Part shown: piece by piece, positions 32,386 through 41,476 of the stretch
Numbering within the stretch: the first letter of the stretch is position 1
Layout of the letters: each line of letters opens with the position of its first letter
Assembly: GCF_003112735.1 (NCBI RefSeq)
Contig: NZ_BFBR01000005.1
Location: 62,001-126,000 of the forward strand
Reading direction: 5' to 3'
Source: Candidatus Phycosocius bacilliformis
GTDB taxonomy: Bacteria > Pseudomonadota > Alphaproteobacteria > Caulobacterales > Aquidulcibacteraceae
Length of the DNA stretch: 64,000 bases
Position numbers and translations under genes: made by a program
Notes under the pieces: model-generated
What the model was told of the DNA's origin: nothing
The model's database searches: none
Seen by the model: the letters and a program-made list of their open reading frames with translations, nothing else

Positions 32386-33249
32386 CTAGCGCGCAGCAGG
32401 GATGCATTGAGCCCCCGCGCTGCGGGCCTTGACGCAGAAAGCATCCACCTCGCTGCGGGTACTAAAGCCCGTGACCCGGATGCGATACCACGTCCCCTTT
32501 GCGCCAAGATCGGCAGGCACGACGGCAACTGGCCCGGTGAGGCCTGATGCGCGGAAACCGGCCAGTGCGGAATCGGCAGAAGCCTTATCCTTGAACGAAC
32601 CCAATTGGGCGGCAAAGCCGCTGGCAGCAGGAGCAACCTTGGCAGGAGGCGGTGTTGCCGCTTTGGCCGGCGCAGGCGCGGCAGCTTTGGTTGGAGCGGG
32701 TGCCTTGGCCACGGCAGCGGGCTTGGTTTCAGGTGCGGCAGGTTTGACGACCGGCTTGGTCTCAACCTTCGGGGCCTGAGTGACCTGACGGGGCGGTGGG
32801 GTGGTTTGCGCGGGCGCAGGTGCAGGCGCGGGGGCAGCAGGAACCGGGGCCACAGCAGCGGGGGCTGCACTGCCGTCGGTCAACATCGGAGTCTCAGCGG
32901 TTGTGGCTGGTTGCACATCCAAAGCCGGTGCAGCCGCGCCGCTGGCCGCATCAAACACGCCCTTGTCAACATCTCCACCCGGGGATGACCCCGCAGCAGC
33001 AGGATCAGCCGCTGCTTTAAACGAGCCTGTGTCGGCAGCGACTTGAGGCGTCTCGCCAGTCTCTCGGCTGCCGTTATAGACTTGCCAGCCGACAACCGCG
33101 ATCAGCGCCAAGACCAGAACAATACCCACAATGATCAGCGGACCGCGACCGCGGTCCTCATCTTCCTCACGCGCATCAAACGTCAGGAAACCATCATCCT
33201 GATCGTCGGTATCGTAATCATCAAAGGAGTCCCGATCCCGGTTGGCCAT
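32386..33249 (-). CDS. SPOR domain-containing inner-membrane protein
   Basis: A 287-residue single-pass protein. An acidic cytoplasmic N-terminus (DSFDDYDTDDQDDGF) precedes one membrane helix (about residues 37-57), then a long Pro/Ala/Lys-rich periplasmic linker, and a C-terminal SPOR domain (about 211-287; FAAQLGSFKDKASADSALAGF and WYRIRVTGF), which binds denuded glycans at the division site. Expected role: linking the divisome to septal peptidoglycan. The start at 33249 has GGAG nine bases upstream; an ATG at 33255 is nearer. It is directly upstream of nagZ (23 bases), so wall binding and recycling genes are together. Confidence 0.85.
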   Translation of the reverse strand: MANRDRDSFDDYDTDDQDDGFLTFDAREEDEDRGRGPLIIVGIVLVLALIAVVGWQVYNGSRETGETPQVAADTGSFKAAADPAAAGSSPGGDVDKGVFDAASGAAAPALDVQPATTAETPMLTDGSAAPAAVAPVPAAPAPAPAPAQTTPPPRQVTQAPKVETKPVVKPAAPETKPAAVAKAPAPTKAAAPAPAKAATPPPAKVAPAASGFAAQLGSFKDKASADSALAGFRASGLTGPVAVVPADLGAKGTWYRIRVTGFSTRSEVDAFCVKARSAGAQCIPAAR

Positions 33250-33316
33250 GCCCATCTTCTCCAGACTTAAACGAGTCGTCCTTGTAACCCTCAATTAAGT
33301 CGGCGCTAGCCCCTGA

Positions 33317-34498
33317 TTACAAAGTCCGGTCTAGATTGAAGAGTCGGCGGTGCTCGTCAATAGCAAAATCATCTGTCATTCCAGCGATATAGTCACAAAC
33401 CAGACGCGCGGCCTTGCTTGAGTCTTTGTTGTGGAGATCCTGCCAATCTGGCGGCAAAGTGTCCGGCTCGGCCAAAAAAACGTCGAATAATTCGCGAACG
33501 ATTCGCCGCGCTTGGCTGCGCGATCGATTCATTCGCCAGTGGCGATACATTTTAGCGAACAAAAACTGTCGCAATTCAGCCGCCTTGGCCAGCATCTCAT
33601 CTGAGAAGCCAACCAGAGCTTGAGGCAACTGGCGAACCTCATCAACCGATCCGGGCTTGTATAATGAGATGCGGCGCTGGCTCTCGCTGACCAAATCATT
33701 GACCCAAATGCCAATCAAGCGCCGGATCACTTCCCCGCGCCGCCGGTCACGGTCGAGATCAGGAAAATCATGCCGCACAGCATCAAACACATCGCGTACC
33801 ATCGGCACGCCATCGCAGAGCTCAGCGTCCGTGAAGATGCCCCCGCTGAGCGCATCGTCAATGTCATGATTATTGTAAGCGATGTCATCGGCAACCGCGG
33901 CAATCTGGGCTTCGGCAGAGGCAAAGCTTGTGAGGCCCATGTCAAACTCAGCATTCAAGTCTCGCCAGACCGGGGCGAGGTCTTCCAACCGGTCGCCTGC
34001 CCGCAGCATTGGCCCATTGTGCTTGACCGTCCCTTCCAGCGTCTCCCACGTCAAGTTTAGGCCATCAAAATGGGGATAACGGCGCTCCAGCCGGGTTAGA
34101 ACCCGCAATGTCTGCGCATTGTGATCAAATCCACCCCACGGCTTCATGCACTGGTCCAGCACCTGCTCTCCCGTATGGCCAAAGGGTGGATGGCCCAAAT
34201 CATGGGCCAATGCACAGGTCTCGGCCAAATCTTCATTCAACCCCAGACGCCGCGAAACAGAACGTGCAATCTGAGCCACTTCGAGAGAATGGGTCAGTCG
34301 GGTTCGAAAATGATCACCCTCATGGGCCACAAACACCTGTGTCTTGCCTTTCAGGCGACGAAAAGCGGTGGAGTGGATGATGCGGTCACGGTCACGCTCA
34401 AACGCAGATCGGGTCCGGCTTTCAGCTTCCGGCCATCGCCGACCTCGGCTTTTTGCCGGATCGGCCGCAAAAGCTGCCGGCTGGGTAGACAGAGACAT
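33317..34498 (-). CDS. dgt: dGTP triphosphohydrolase-like HD protein
   Basis: A 393-residue HD-domain protein of the dGTPase type, which hydrolyses deoxynucleoside triphosphates to nucleoside and triphosphate. The HD signature is spread over RLTHSLEVAQIARS and ALAHDLGHPPFGHTGE (about residues 67-120), followed by VADDIAYNNHDIDDAL near 205. The neighbour erpA is divergent, and in alphaproteobacteria dgt and argS commonly sit here; argS is not present in this window. The start is the ATG at 34496-34498. Substrate among dNTPs is not determined by motifs. Confidence 0.9.
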   Translation of the reverse strand: MSLSTQPAAFAADPAKSRGRRWPEAESRTRSAFERDRDRIIHSTAFRRLKGKTQVFVAHEGDHFRTRLTHSLEVAQIARSVSRRLGLNEDLAETCALAHDLGHPPFGHTGEQVLDQCMKPWGGFDHNAQTLRVLTRLERRYPHFDGLNLTWETLEGTVKHNGPMLRAGDRLEDLAPVWRDLNAEFDMGLTSFASAEAQIAAVADDIAYNNHDIDDALSGGIFTDAELCDGVPMVRDVFDAVRHDFPDLDRDRRRGEVIRRLIGIWVNDLVSESQRRISLYKPGSVDEVRQLPQALVGFSDEMLAKAAELRQFLFAKMYRHWRMNRSRSQARRIVRELFDVFLAEPDTLPPDWQDLHNKDSSKAARLVCDYIAGMTDDFAIDEHRRLFNLDRTL

Positions 34499-34705
34499 TC
34501 AGGTCTTCCTTAAAACATGTTTCTTCCCCATATAGGGAGAAAGTTGACGGAAATGAAAACAATCGCGATCTTATCCTGCGATTGCGGGTCGGTTCTGTCA
34601 TCTTGGTCTTCTGGCAAAACAGAAGTCCGTAACGGGGTGCGGCCCCCTTTGGGACCGCAATTTCGATTGGGCCAAGGCCAAAAGCCAGCGACGAATGGAC
34701 ATGAG

Positions 34706-35038
34706 ATGATGGAAACAGGATTTTCAGTGTCAGATGCTGCTGCCACCCGGATCGGTGAGTTGATCGCCACCGAACCTGGCGCGACATTATTCCGCGTCGC
34801 GGTCAATGGTGGAGGCTGTTCTGGCTTTCAATATGAGTTCGGTTTTGCCCAAGCCGCTGAGGAAGATGACATCATCATCCAGAAGGGCCCCGCGAAAGTA
34901 GCCGTTGACCAGGTCTCGCTGCCTTTTCTAGCGGGGGCAGAGATTGACTGGGTCGAAGATTTGATTGGCTCATCGTTCAAAATCCGCAATCCGAATGCCA
35001 AATCCTCCTGCGGATGTGGGATAAGTTTTTCGGTCTGA
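34706..35038 (+). CDS. erpA: A-type iron-sulfur cluster insertion protein ErpA
   Basis: A 110-residue A-type carrier that delivers Fe-S clusters to apoproteins, including isoprenoid enzymes in E. coli. It keeps the three invariant cysteines: C38 in NGGGCSGFQY and C102, C104 in SSCGCGISF. Two ATGs stand in a row at 34706/34709, giving the family-like MMETGFSVSDAA start; an upstream frame to 34517 is not protein-like. Divergent from dgt, which is a standard alphaproteobacterial arrangement. Confidence 0.92.
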   Translation: MMETGFSVSDAAATRIGELIATEPGATLFRVAVNGGGCSGFQYEFGFAQAAEEDDIIIQKGPAKVAVDQVSLPFLAGAEIDWVEDLIGSSFKIRNPNAKSSCGCGISFSV

Positions 35039-35051
35039 ACCGGCGTGTTTC

Positions 35052-35067
35052 TGGCTTGCCCAAGCCA
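35052..35067 (+). terminator. Hairpin after erpA
   Basis: TGGCTT at 35052-35057 pairs with AAGCCA at 35062-35067 across GCCC, 14 bases after the erpA stop. A T-tract is lacking, so the terminator role is tentative. Confidence 0.35.
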
Positions 35068-35115
35068 AGGCTTTATGCCTAGTTAGGGGCAAATCATATG
35101 CTCAGGATACACACA

Positions 35116-35796
35116 ATGAATGTTGAAACCGCGGTCAAGCAGCGCAAGTCCGTGCGCGCCTTCAAGCCAGATCCAGTTGCTCTAGATGAGGTTCGTGCCA
35201 TCCTCGATATCGCGCGCGCTGCGCCATCAGGGGGCAATTTGCAGCCGTGGAAAATGATTGTGGTGAGTGGTGCCGAGCGCGACGCGGTGGTGGCATTGGC
35301 GCAAAAAGCGCTGAACGAAAACCCCCGCGGTGAGGCTGGTGAGTTTCCGATCTATCCTGCCGAGGTGAAAGAGCCCCATCGGTCTCGCCGCTACAAAGTC
35401 GGCGAAGATATGTATCAGATCCTTGGCATACCACGCGAAGACAAGCTGGGGCGCTTGGGCCAAATGTCACGCAATTACCAATTCTTCGGTGCCCCAGTCG
35501 GCATATTCTTTGTCATCGACCGGTCGATGGGTCATGGCCAATGGGCGCATGTCGGCATGCTGATGCAGACCATTTGCCTGGTCGCCGAAGCGCGCGGTTT
35601 GGCGACGTGCATGCAAGAGGCGTGGGCTATGGTGCGCCAGAGCTTGGCCCGGCACTTCGAGCTGCCTGATCATGAGGTGATCTATTGTGGCCTGGCGCTC
35701 GGCTATGAGGACAAAAGCGCGCCCATCAATCAATTGCAGACCGAGCGGGCACCTCTGGACGAAATCGCCATTTTTAAGGGTTTTGAGGCGGCTTAA
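35116..35796 (+). CDS. Nitroreductase family protein
   Basis: A 226-residue FMN-dependent nitroreductase-fold protein. The N-terminal AVKQRKSVRAFKPDPV block carries the Arg and Ser that bind FMN phosphate, SGGNLQPW (about residue 37) supplies another FMN contact, and GLATCMQEAW with VIYCGLALGY form the C-terminal FMN-binding region. Physiological substrate unknown; enzymes of this fold reduce nitroaromatics, quinones or act in other flavin chemistry. The ATG at 35116 has AGGA nine bases upstream; a longer form from 35098 is less family-like. Confidence 0.85.
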   Translation: MNVETAVKQRKSVRAFKPDPVALDEVRAILDIARAAPSGGNLQPWKMIVVSGAERDAVVALAQKALNENPRGEAGEFPIYPAEVKEPHRSRRYKVGEDMYQILGIPREDKLGRLGQMSRNYQFFGAPVGIFFVIDRSMGHGQWAHVGMLMQTICLVAEARGLATCMQEAWAMVRQSLARHFELPDHEVIYCGLALGYEDKSAPINQLQTERAPLDEIAIFKGFEAA

Positions 35797-35806
35797 GCCG
35801 CGTAGC

Positions 35807-35830
35807 CCGGCCAAGCCTTTGCTTGGCCGG
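35807..35830. terminator. Strong hairpin between convergent genes
   Basis: CCGGCCAAGC at 35807-35816 and GCTTGGCCGG at 35821-35830 form a perfect 10-bp stem with a CTTT loop, between the nitroreductase stop and the hypothetical gene on the minus strand. It is placed and shaped like a shared terminator. Confidence 0.5.
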
Positions 35831-35847
35831 TGCACATGGGTGCGGCT

Positions 35848-36270
35848 TTAGTTTCCGTTGATCGAGGCTGCCGCACCTCGATCGGTAAAGGTCTTCATTT
35901 CGGCTTGGAAACCGCGTTGGATGCGACGCCATTCATTGGCGGTGCGGCAGGTTTTCAAGGTCTTGAGCCGGGTTCCAAGAATGGTCTCTTCCTTACAAAT
36001 CACCCGGTCGCCCAGTCGCTTTGGCTTGGCAGCAGCCTGCGGGCTGGTGGCAGCAGGCGAGGCCGGGGTCGATTGAGCCGGAGCAGCGGCTTCTGGCGGT
36101 GCGGCTTGTGTCGGCGTGGCTTGGCCAGAAGGTTGCGCCATGGCAAGACCAGCCCACATTACACAGGCGGCAAGGCCAAGGCTGCCGGCACCCATCCACC
36201 GGCTGGCTCGAGCCGATACATGGCCTTTAACAGCCGTGCCAAGTGAAGACAGAGGAGCGACTTGAGACAT
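35848..36270 (-). CDS. Secreted or anchored small Cys-pair protein, unknown function
   Basis: A 140-residue protein with a hydrophobic segment (LGLAACVMWAGLAMA, about residues 31-46) that reads as a signal peptide or anchor with a likely cleavage site after AMA, then a Pro/Ala/Gln-rich linker, then a compact C-terminal part with RLGDRVICKEETILGTRLKTLKTCRTANEW. Similar short modules with two cysteines, in the pattern C-x(15-18)-C-x(4)-EW, occur in uncharacterised alphaproteobacterial exported proteins. The ATG at 36270 has GAGGT about seven bases upstream. Divergent from xthA. Function unknown. Confidence 0.6.
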   Translation of the reverse strand: MSQVAPLSSLGTAVKGHVSARASRWMGAGSLGLAACVMWAGLAMAQPSGQATPTQAAPPEAAAPAQSTPASPAATSPQAAAKPKRLGDRVICKEETILGTRLKTLKTCRTANEWRRIQRGFQAEMKTFTDRGAAASINGN

Positions 36271-36362
36271 AACGTAACCTCGTGCAGGACTACAAAACCG
36301 AGCCAATTTCATTTAACCAACATCGTCAGGCCAAAAATGTCAGGCAGGACAGGGGCAAACTA

Positions 36363-37145
36363 ATGCGGATTGCGACTTTCAATGTCAACTCTGTGAACGC
36401 GCGCTTGCCAAACCTGTTGGAGTGGCTTGCAGAAGCCAGCCCAGACGTTGTTTGTCTTCAAGAAATCAAGTGCGAAGAACACAAGTTTCCCCGTCAAGCC
36501 ATCGAAGATGCAGGTTACAATAGCTTCATTTATGGTCAGAAGAGCTACAATGGTGTCGCAATTTTGTCGCGACTGCCTGCAGAAGTGGCACAAGTCGGTT
36601 TGCCCGGAGATCGCGAGGATGTGCAGGCACGTTATCTTGAAGTCGAGGTGGCTCTTCCTGGCCGAGCTGTGCGTGTCGCGTGTCTTTATTGTCCCAATGG
36701 CAATCCAATCGGGACCGAGAAATTCACTTATAAGCTTGGATGGATGGAGCGGTTGCAGCGTCATGTGACACAGCTCTTGAGCTTGGAAGAACCGCTGGTG
36801 CTGGCCGGGGATTGGAACATCATCCCAAGACCAGGTGACTGTTATAGTCCCACAGCTTGGATGGATGATGCATTATTTCAACCAGAGAGCCGCGCGGCTT
36901 GGCAGCGGCTTCTCAATCTCGGCCTGACCGATGCCTTTATGGCTGTGAATGGTGGCGAGCATGCCTACACATTCTGGGATTATCAGGCGGGTGCCTGGCC
37001 CAAGGATCATGGTATCCGGATCGATCACCTCGCGCTCAGCCCACAAGCGGCCGACAAATTGGCCGAGGTGCGGATCTGGCGCGCAGTCAGAGGCCGCGAA
37101 AAAGCCTCCGACCATGTACCTGTCAGTGCTGATTTCGACTTTTGA
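36363..37145 (+). CDS. xthA: Exodeoxyribonuclease III
   Basis: A 260-residue AP endonuclease/3'-5' exonuclease of base-excision repair. The EEP fold signature is visible: MRIATFNVNSVNARL, LQEIKCEEHKFP (the metal-binding Glu), GDWNIIPRPGDCYSP (about residue 150), and the ending SDHVPVSADFDF with the catalytic Asp-His. Length matches E. coli XthA (268). The ATG at 36363 gives the family-standard start. It converges with the membrane protein at 37165 and is divergent from the secreted protein at 36270. Confidence 0.93.
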   Translation: MRIATFNVNSVNARLPNLLEWLAEASPDVVCLQEIKCEEHKFPRQAIEDAGYNSFIYGQKSYNGVAILSRLPAEVAQVGLPGDREDVQARYLEVEVALPGRAVRVACLYCPNGNPIGTEKFTYKLGWMERLQRHVTQLLSLEEPLVLAGDWNIIPRPGDCYSPTAWMDDALFQPESRAAWQRLLNLGLTDAFMAVNGGEHAYTFWDYQAGAWPKDHGIRIDHLALSPQAADKLAEVRIWRAVRGREKASDHVPVSADFDF

Positions 37146-37164
37146 GGCGACTGGCCCAAACGTA

Positions 37165-38046
37165 TCAAAAGTCCGCGCTTTTGGGTGGGGCAATCGTGCC
37201 CTGGCTCTGGTGCCACGCATAGGCACCAATACAGGTGAAGCCCAAGGTCAGGAAACCGGTCACCATGCCATAGACGAGGATGTAGAAAAGCCATCCTGCC
37301 GTCAGGAAATCGGCCATCGATTGGGGAATACCAGACCCGATCCGGGCACCCAAAGCCGAGGCCCCCACAGTTGCCAATCCTTGCCCAATCATACCGACAA
37401 TAATCGCAATCACTGCCCACAGAACATAGGCACCCAGATAATGCCACGTCCGACCCTGGGTTTGGTTGAAGGATTGCTTGAGCCCCATTGTCCCGGTGAC
37501 TGCCGCAAGTACGCCGAATTGGGAAAGGCGCAGCGCCACCCATCCAATCAAGACCGCACCCGTCAGAAAGCCCAGAATGGTCAAGGCTGGGTGAATGCTG
37601 ATGAGAATGGTCGACACAATCGAAACCACAATGGCAGTTGCAAACAGAATAAGACCGTAGCCAATTGATGCAACGAGATAACGCCCCTCCAGATTACCCA
37701 GTTGCAGACCCCAGAACCCCACCTCTACATCATCAACCACTTTGCGCAGCGCCATCGTGGTCAAAAATGTTGACAGGACAAGGCTCAACAGCGCCACCAA
37801 CCCAAAGCCGGGCATGACGGGCATGAGGATTTCCTCAATCTGTGCTGGCGATGGACTCATGCCCGGTTGGCTCACGGCGGCAAAGCGCGTCATGGCCTCG
37901 CCAACACCGGTTGCTGTCATCACGGCGAGATAGATGGCGGTCATCCCCGCATAGAGCATCGCAAATCGCATCACGAATTGGGGTTGGCGCTTGGCCAGGG
38001 TCAGAACAGAAAGCGCAGCTTCCGAGGGCGAAAAGATCTGTGTCAT
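37165..38046 (-). CDS. Integral membrane protein of unknown function
   Basis: A 293-residue protein with six hydrophobic helices: around residues 28-50, 75-98, 120-148, 150-175, 198-222 and 250-275. There is no recognisable enzymatic motif. A soluble N-terminal stretch begins MTQIFSPSEAALSVLTLAKRQPQF. The layout resembles Yip1- or glycerophosphodiester-associated membrane domains but this is only a likeness. The ATG at 38046 has AGGAAG five bases upstream. It is the only gene between xthA and trmFO, so context says little. Confidence 0.6.
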   Translation of the reverse strand: MTQIFSPSEAALSVLTLAKRQPQFVMRFAMLYAGMTAIYLAVMTATGVGEAMTRFAAVSQPGMSPSPAQIEEILMPVMPGFGLVALLSLVLSTFLTTMALRKVVDDVEVGFWGLQLGNLEGRYLVASIGYGLILFATAIVVSIVSTILISIHPALTILGFLTGAVLIGWVALRLSQFGVLAAVTGTMGLKQSFNQTQGRTWHYLGAYVLWAVIAIIVGMIGQGLATVGASALGARIGSGIPQSMADFLTAGWLFYILVYGMVTGFLTLGFTCIGAYAWHQSQGTIAPPKSADF

Positions 38047-38213
38047 GTGTCTTCCTACGTCTACCGGGGGATGTCTTATTCTGTTCGACCCGACAAAGGT
38101 CCTTTCCCCCATCCTCTATACTGGTTCGGTTCGCAAGGGGGTTAATCAAACAAGCTTGATCGGTGCCAGGGGCTGCTAACCCACTTTACTGTGGCAACTT
38201 GGACTGCCCCCCT

Positions 38214-38228
38214 CCCCGCAAGGCGGGG
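38214..38228 (+). promoter_or_regulatory. GC hairpin in the trmFO leader
   Basis: CCCCGC at 38214-38219 pairs with GCGGGG at 38223-38228 across three bases, 20 bases ahead of the trmFO ATG. It could be a leader structure or end a transcript from upstream. Confidence 0.3.
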
Positions 38229-38248
38229 CTTGCGCTAATGAGCGCGCC

Positions 38249-39631
38249 ATGACCCAAATGACTCCTGTTCATGTGATTGGCGGCGGCTTGGCGGGCAGCG
38301 AAGCGGCTTGGCAGATCAGCCGAGCTGGCGTGCCTGTTGTGCTGCACGAAATGCGCCCCGTTCGGCGAACTGATGCCCACCAGACTGATGGTCTGGCAGA
38401 GCTTGTATGCTCCAATTCCTTTCGGTCGGACGATTGGTTGAATAATGCCGTCGGGCTGATCCACGCCGAAATGCGCCAGGCCGGTTCGCTCATCATGGCG
38501 TGTGCGGATGCCCACAAAGTGCCTGCAGGCTCGGCTCTGGCCGTTGACCGGGACGGCTTTTCCCACGCTGTAACGCAGGCGCTGGCTGGCGAGCCATTGA
38601 TCACTTTGGTACGCGAGGAAGTCACTGGCTTGCCGCCCGAGAGCTGGGGCAGCACAATCATTGCCACAGGCCCCCTCACCTCCGAAGCCTTGGCGCGGGC
38701 GGTGCAAGGTGTAACGGGCGAGGATGAATTGGCATTTTTTGATGCCATCGCCCCCATCGTGCACCGCGACAGCATCGATTTTGACATCGCCTGGTTCCAA
38801 AGCCGTTGGGACAAGGTTGGCCCTGAAGGCGATGGCGCGGACTATATCAATTGCCCGCTCAACAAAGAGGAATACGAGGCCTTTATCGACGCCTTGCTCG
38901 CAGGCGAAAAGACCAGTTTCAAAGAGTGGGAAAGCACGCCTTATTTTGAAGGCTGCTTACCCATTGAAGTCATGGCAGAGCGTGGCCGCGATACGTTGCG
39001 ATTTGGTCCGATGAAGCCGGTGGGGCTTGTTGATCCCCGCACGGGCAGGCGACCTTGGGCCGTTGTCCAATTGCGCCAAGACAACGCACTGGGCACCCTG
39101 TTCAATATGGTGGGCTTTCAGACCAAGCTGAAACATGGTGCTCAAACCGAGGTTATCCGCATGATCCCCGGCCTTGAGCAGGCCCAATTTGCCCGGCTGG
39201 GCGGCATTCACCGCAACACATTCTTGAACTCACCCAAGCTTCTGGATGCAAGCCTGCGCCTGAAAGCGCGCCCCGATATCCGCTTTGCCGGACAGATCAC
39301 TGGCTGCGAGGGCTATGTGGAAAGTGCGGCCATTGGCCTGTTGGCAGGCCGGTTTGCCCGGGCTGAGAAACTGGGTCAGCTGCCCGCCATTCCCCCAATG
39401 ACCACCGCATTAGGCGCGCTGCTCAACCACGTCACTGGTGGCCATATCGTTGGTGGCAAAGGCAGTTTCCAGCCAATGAACATCAATTTTGGCCTCTTTC
39501 CGGACATGCAAGAAGAAGTCGGCGGCAAAGGTAAAGAGCGTGGGCGCTTGCGCAAGCAGGCTATGGCGCATCGGGCGATGGCTGACTTAGCGGGCTGGCT
39601 CGAAACCAGCCAAACTGGACACACGGCTTGA
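38249..39631 (+). CDS. trmFO: Methylenetetrahydrofolate-tRNA-(uracil-5)-methyltransferase
   Basis: A 460-residue FAD protein that makes m5U54 in tRNA with methylenetetrahydrofolate. The FAD-binding [17 protein letters not shown] block stands at the N-terminus (residues 7-23), followed by CSNSFRSDD near 52, [19 protein letters not shown] near 250, which holds the family signature, and NINFGLFPD near 410. Length and motif order are standard; in this lineage TrmFO replaces TrmA. Its TGA overlaps the next start. Confidence 0.95.
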   Translation: MTQMTPVHVIGGGLAGSEAAWQISRAGVPVVLHEMRPVRRTDAHQTDGLAELVCSNSFRSDDWLNNAVGLIHAEMRQAGSLIMACADAHKVPAGSALAVDRDGFSHAVTQALAGEPLITLVREEVTGLPPESWGSTIIATGPLTSEALARAVQGVTGEDELAFFDAIAPIVHRDSIDFDIAWFQSRWDKVGPEGDGADYINCPLNKEEYEAFIDALLAGEKTSFKEWESTPYFEGCLPIEVMAERGRDTLRFGPMKPVGLVDPRTGRRPWAVVQLRQDNALGTLFNMVGFQTKLKHGAQTEVIRMIPGLEQAQFARLGGIHRNTFLNSPKLLDASLRLKARPDIRFAGQITGCEGYVESAAIGLLAGRFARAEKLGQLPAIPPMTTALGALLNHVTGGHIVGGKGSFQPMNINFGLFPDMQEEVGGKGKERGRLRKQAMAHRAMADLAGWLETSQTGHTA

Positions 39632-40596
39632 GATTTCTGATTGCGATCGGGCGGGCGCTGCTTGGCCTTGCGGGGCTGGCCACATTTGGGCTGAGCGTGC
39701 TGGCATTGGCAGCCCCCATGCACTGGCTTTTGGCGCTGGTTGGCGCTTGGGACCGGCTGGTTCTGGTTATTGGATTTCTAGGCCTCTTGGCCCTGTGGAT
39801 AGCGCGCTGGAAGGTTCTGGCGGTGCTGCAGGGCATGGCCGTCCTTGCCCTCCTTTTCCTCAATCTTCGGGTCCCGACCGAGCTGGTGGCAACCCGACAT
39901 GAGGCTGTGAGCCCGGCTGCGTCCCAACGTTTGGTGTGGGCGAATGTGCACGATAATCGGGCAGCTTTGCGCGCGCTCGCCAGTCTGCCAGAGGTGCGCG
40001 CGGCGGGCGTCATTGGGTTGGGGGAAGTGCCCGGTGAAAGCGACTTGGCGGCCCTCTTCCCGTCGGTGACGCCTGTGGGTCCTGCACAACCCCGCAGCGC
40101 AACCTGGGGGGTTGAAACATTGGGATGCCGCATCATCCCAGCGCCAGAATTGAGCATTCGGCCAGGACGTCATTTCGGTCTTAAAGCAGCATGTCCCGGT
40201 TTCGTCTTGATCGTGCTGCATTTGCAAAACCCCACACGCGGTCGCGGCGAAGGCTTGCGTCAGCGCGATCTGGAATTGCAAGCCCTTACCCAAGCTGTGG
40301 CTCAGATCGAAGGCCCGGTCGTGGTGATGGGCGATTTCAACACCACACCCAGCGCATTGCCACTTTATCATATGCTGCAAGAAACTGGGCTCAAACGTGT
40401 GGCGTGCGGGGGTGCGGTGGCCGGCACGTGGCGACCCATCAGATGGGCGCGAACTGTGATGGATGACATACCCGGTCTGAAGGTGACGATTGATCATCTC
40501 TTGGTGCGTCATGTGGAGGTAGCCGCTTGTTCGGTTGGGCCCGACATTGGCTCAGACCATTTCCCCTTGATCGTGACTTTGGGCCAAAGCGGTTGA
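39628..40596 (+). CDS. Endonuclease/exonuclease/phosphatase family membrane protein
   Basis: A 322-residue protein with three N-terminal hydrophobic helices (to about residue 85) and then an EEP (DNase I-like) domain. Family residues are visible as [18 protein letters not shown] (about residue 233), TIDHLLVRH (about 288) and the terminal [12 protein letters not shown]. The early Glu motif, usually QE, reads [10 protein letters not shown] here. The start is TTG at 39628, which overlaps the trmFO stop by four bases; no nearer ATG exists. Relatives are annotated as membrane-anchored phosphohydrolases; substrate unknown. Confidence 0.75.
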   Translation: MRFLIAIGRALLGLAGLATFGLSVLALAAPMHWLLALVGAWDRLVLVIGFLGLLALWIARWKVLAVLQGMAVLALLFLNLRVPTELVATRHEAVSPAASQRLVWANVHDNRAALRALASLPEVRAAGVIGLGEVPGESDLAALFPSVTPVGPAQPRSATWGVETLGCRIIPAPELSIRPGRHFGLKAACPGFVLIVLHLQNPTRGRGEGLRQRDLELQALTQAVAQIEGPVVVMGDFNTTPSALPLYHMLQETGLKRVACGGAVAGTWRPIRWARTVMDDIPGLKVTIDHLLVRHVEVAACSVGPDIGSDHFPLIVTLGQSG

Positions 40597-40678
40597 GCTT
40601 GTGCCATTGCCTTTTAGCAGGTGGGCTGAAACAGTGCGCACCGCTGAGCTTATTGACCTGTTCTGGAGGAGACGTTCC

Positions 40679-41452
40679 ATGACCCTGCGCATTGACCATC
40701 ACGATGACATTGCCATTGTCACCCTCAACCGGCCCGAGGCGATGAATGCCATGTCCAAGGCTATGCGACTGGCCCTCTATGACGCCATCACCACACTCAA
40801 TGCAGACGAGGCGGTGCGCGTCATCATCCTGACCGGGGCCGGAAAAGCGTTTACAGCAGGGCTCGACTTGAAGGAATTGTCGACCGATCCGCTTGCCATG
40901 GATGATGCGACCGCCGAAAAGCCAGAGGCAAACCCGGTCCGCGCCATCGAGACCAGCGCCAAACCCGTGATCGGGGCGATCAATGGTGTGGCGATTACCG
41001 GGGGCTTTGAAGTGGCTTTGGCGTGCGATGTGTTGATCGCCTCAACATTGGCCCGTTTTGCCGATACCCATGGTCGTGTCGGGATCATGCCAGGTTGGGG
41101 CTTATCGCAAAAATTATCGCGCTTAATCGGGATATACCGGGCTAAAGAATTGTCACTGACCGGCAATTTCCTCGACGCAGAAACCGCCGAGCGCTGGGGT
41201 CTGGTCAATCGGGTGGTCAGCCCAGAAGCACTATTGCCCACAGCCTTGAAGCTGGCTGCAGATATGGCCAGCATGCCTGCGAAGGCCCAACAGGACTACA
41301 AAAGGCTGATCAATGATGGTTTTGCCATGAATTTTGGTGCGGGCCTTGCCCATGAAACCGCTTTTTCGGGCGCACGCAATAAGGAAGTCACGCCCGACAA
41401 AGTGGCTGCCAATCGCGCGGCGGTGCAAGCGCGTGGCCGCGATCAGGCGTAA
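40679..41452 (+). CDS. Enoyl-CoA hydratase/isomerase family protein
   Basis: A 257-residue crotonase-fold protein. It has the N-terminal IVTLNRPEAMNAMS block, AFTAGLDLKEL, which supplies the CoA oxyanion hole, GVAITGGFEVALACDVLIAS (about residue 105) for the second amide, and GIMPGWGLSQKLSRLIG. One Glu of the hydratase pair is present in the GGFE segment; the second position reads G-W-G rather than the usual Glu, so the reaction may be an isomerisation or hydratase variant. The ATG at 40679 is preceded by an excellent GGAGGAG ribosome site. Confidence 0.85.
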   Translation: MTLRIDHHDDIAIVTLNRPEAMNAMSKAMRLALYDAITTLNADEAVRVIILTGAGKAFTAGLDLKELSTDPLAMDDATAEKPEANPVRAIETSAKPVIGAINGVAITGGFEVALACDVLIASTLARFADTHGRVGIMPGWGLSQKLSRLIGIYRAKELSLTGNFLDAETAERWGLVNRVVSPEALLPTALKLAADMASMPAKAQQDYKRLINDGFAMNFGAGLAHETAFSGARNKEVTPDKVAANRAAVQARGRDQA

Positions 41453-41476
41453 TCTGCCCTTAGATGGGCTGTCGCC

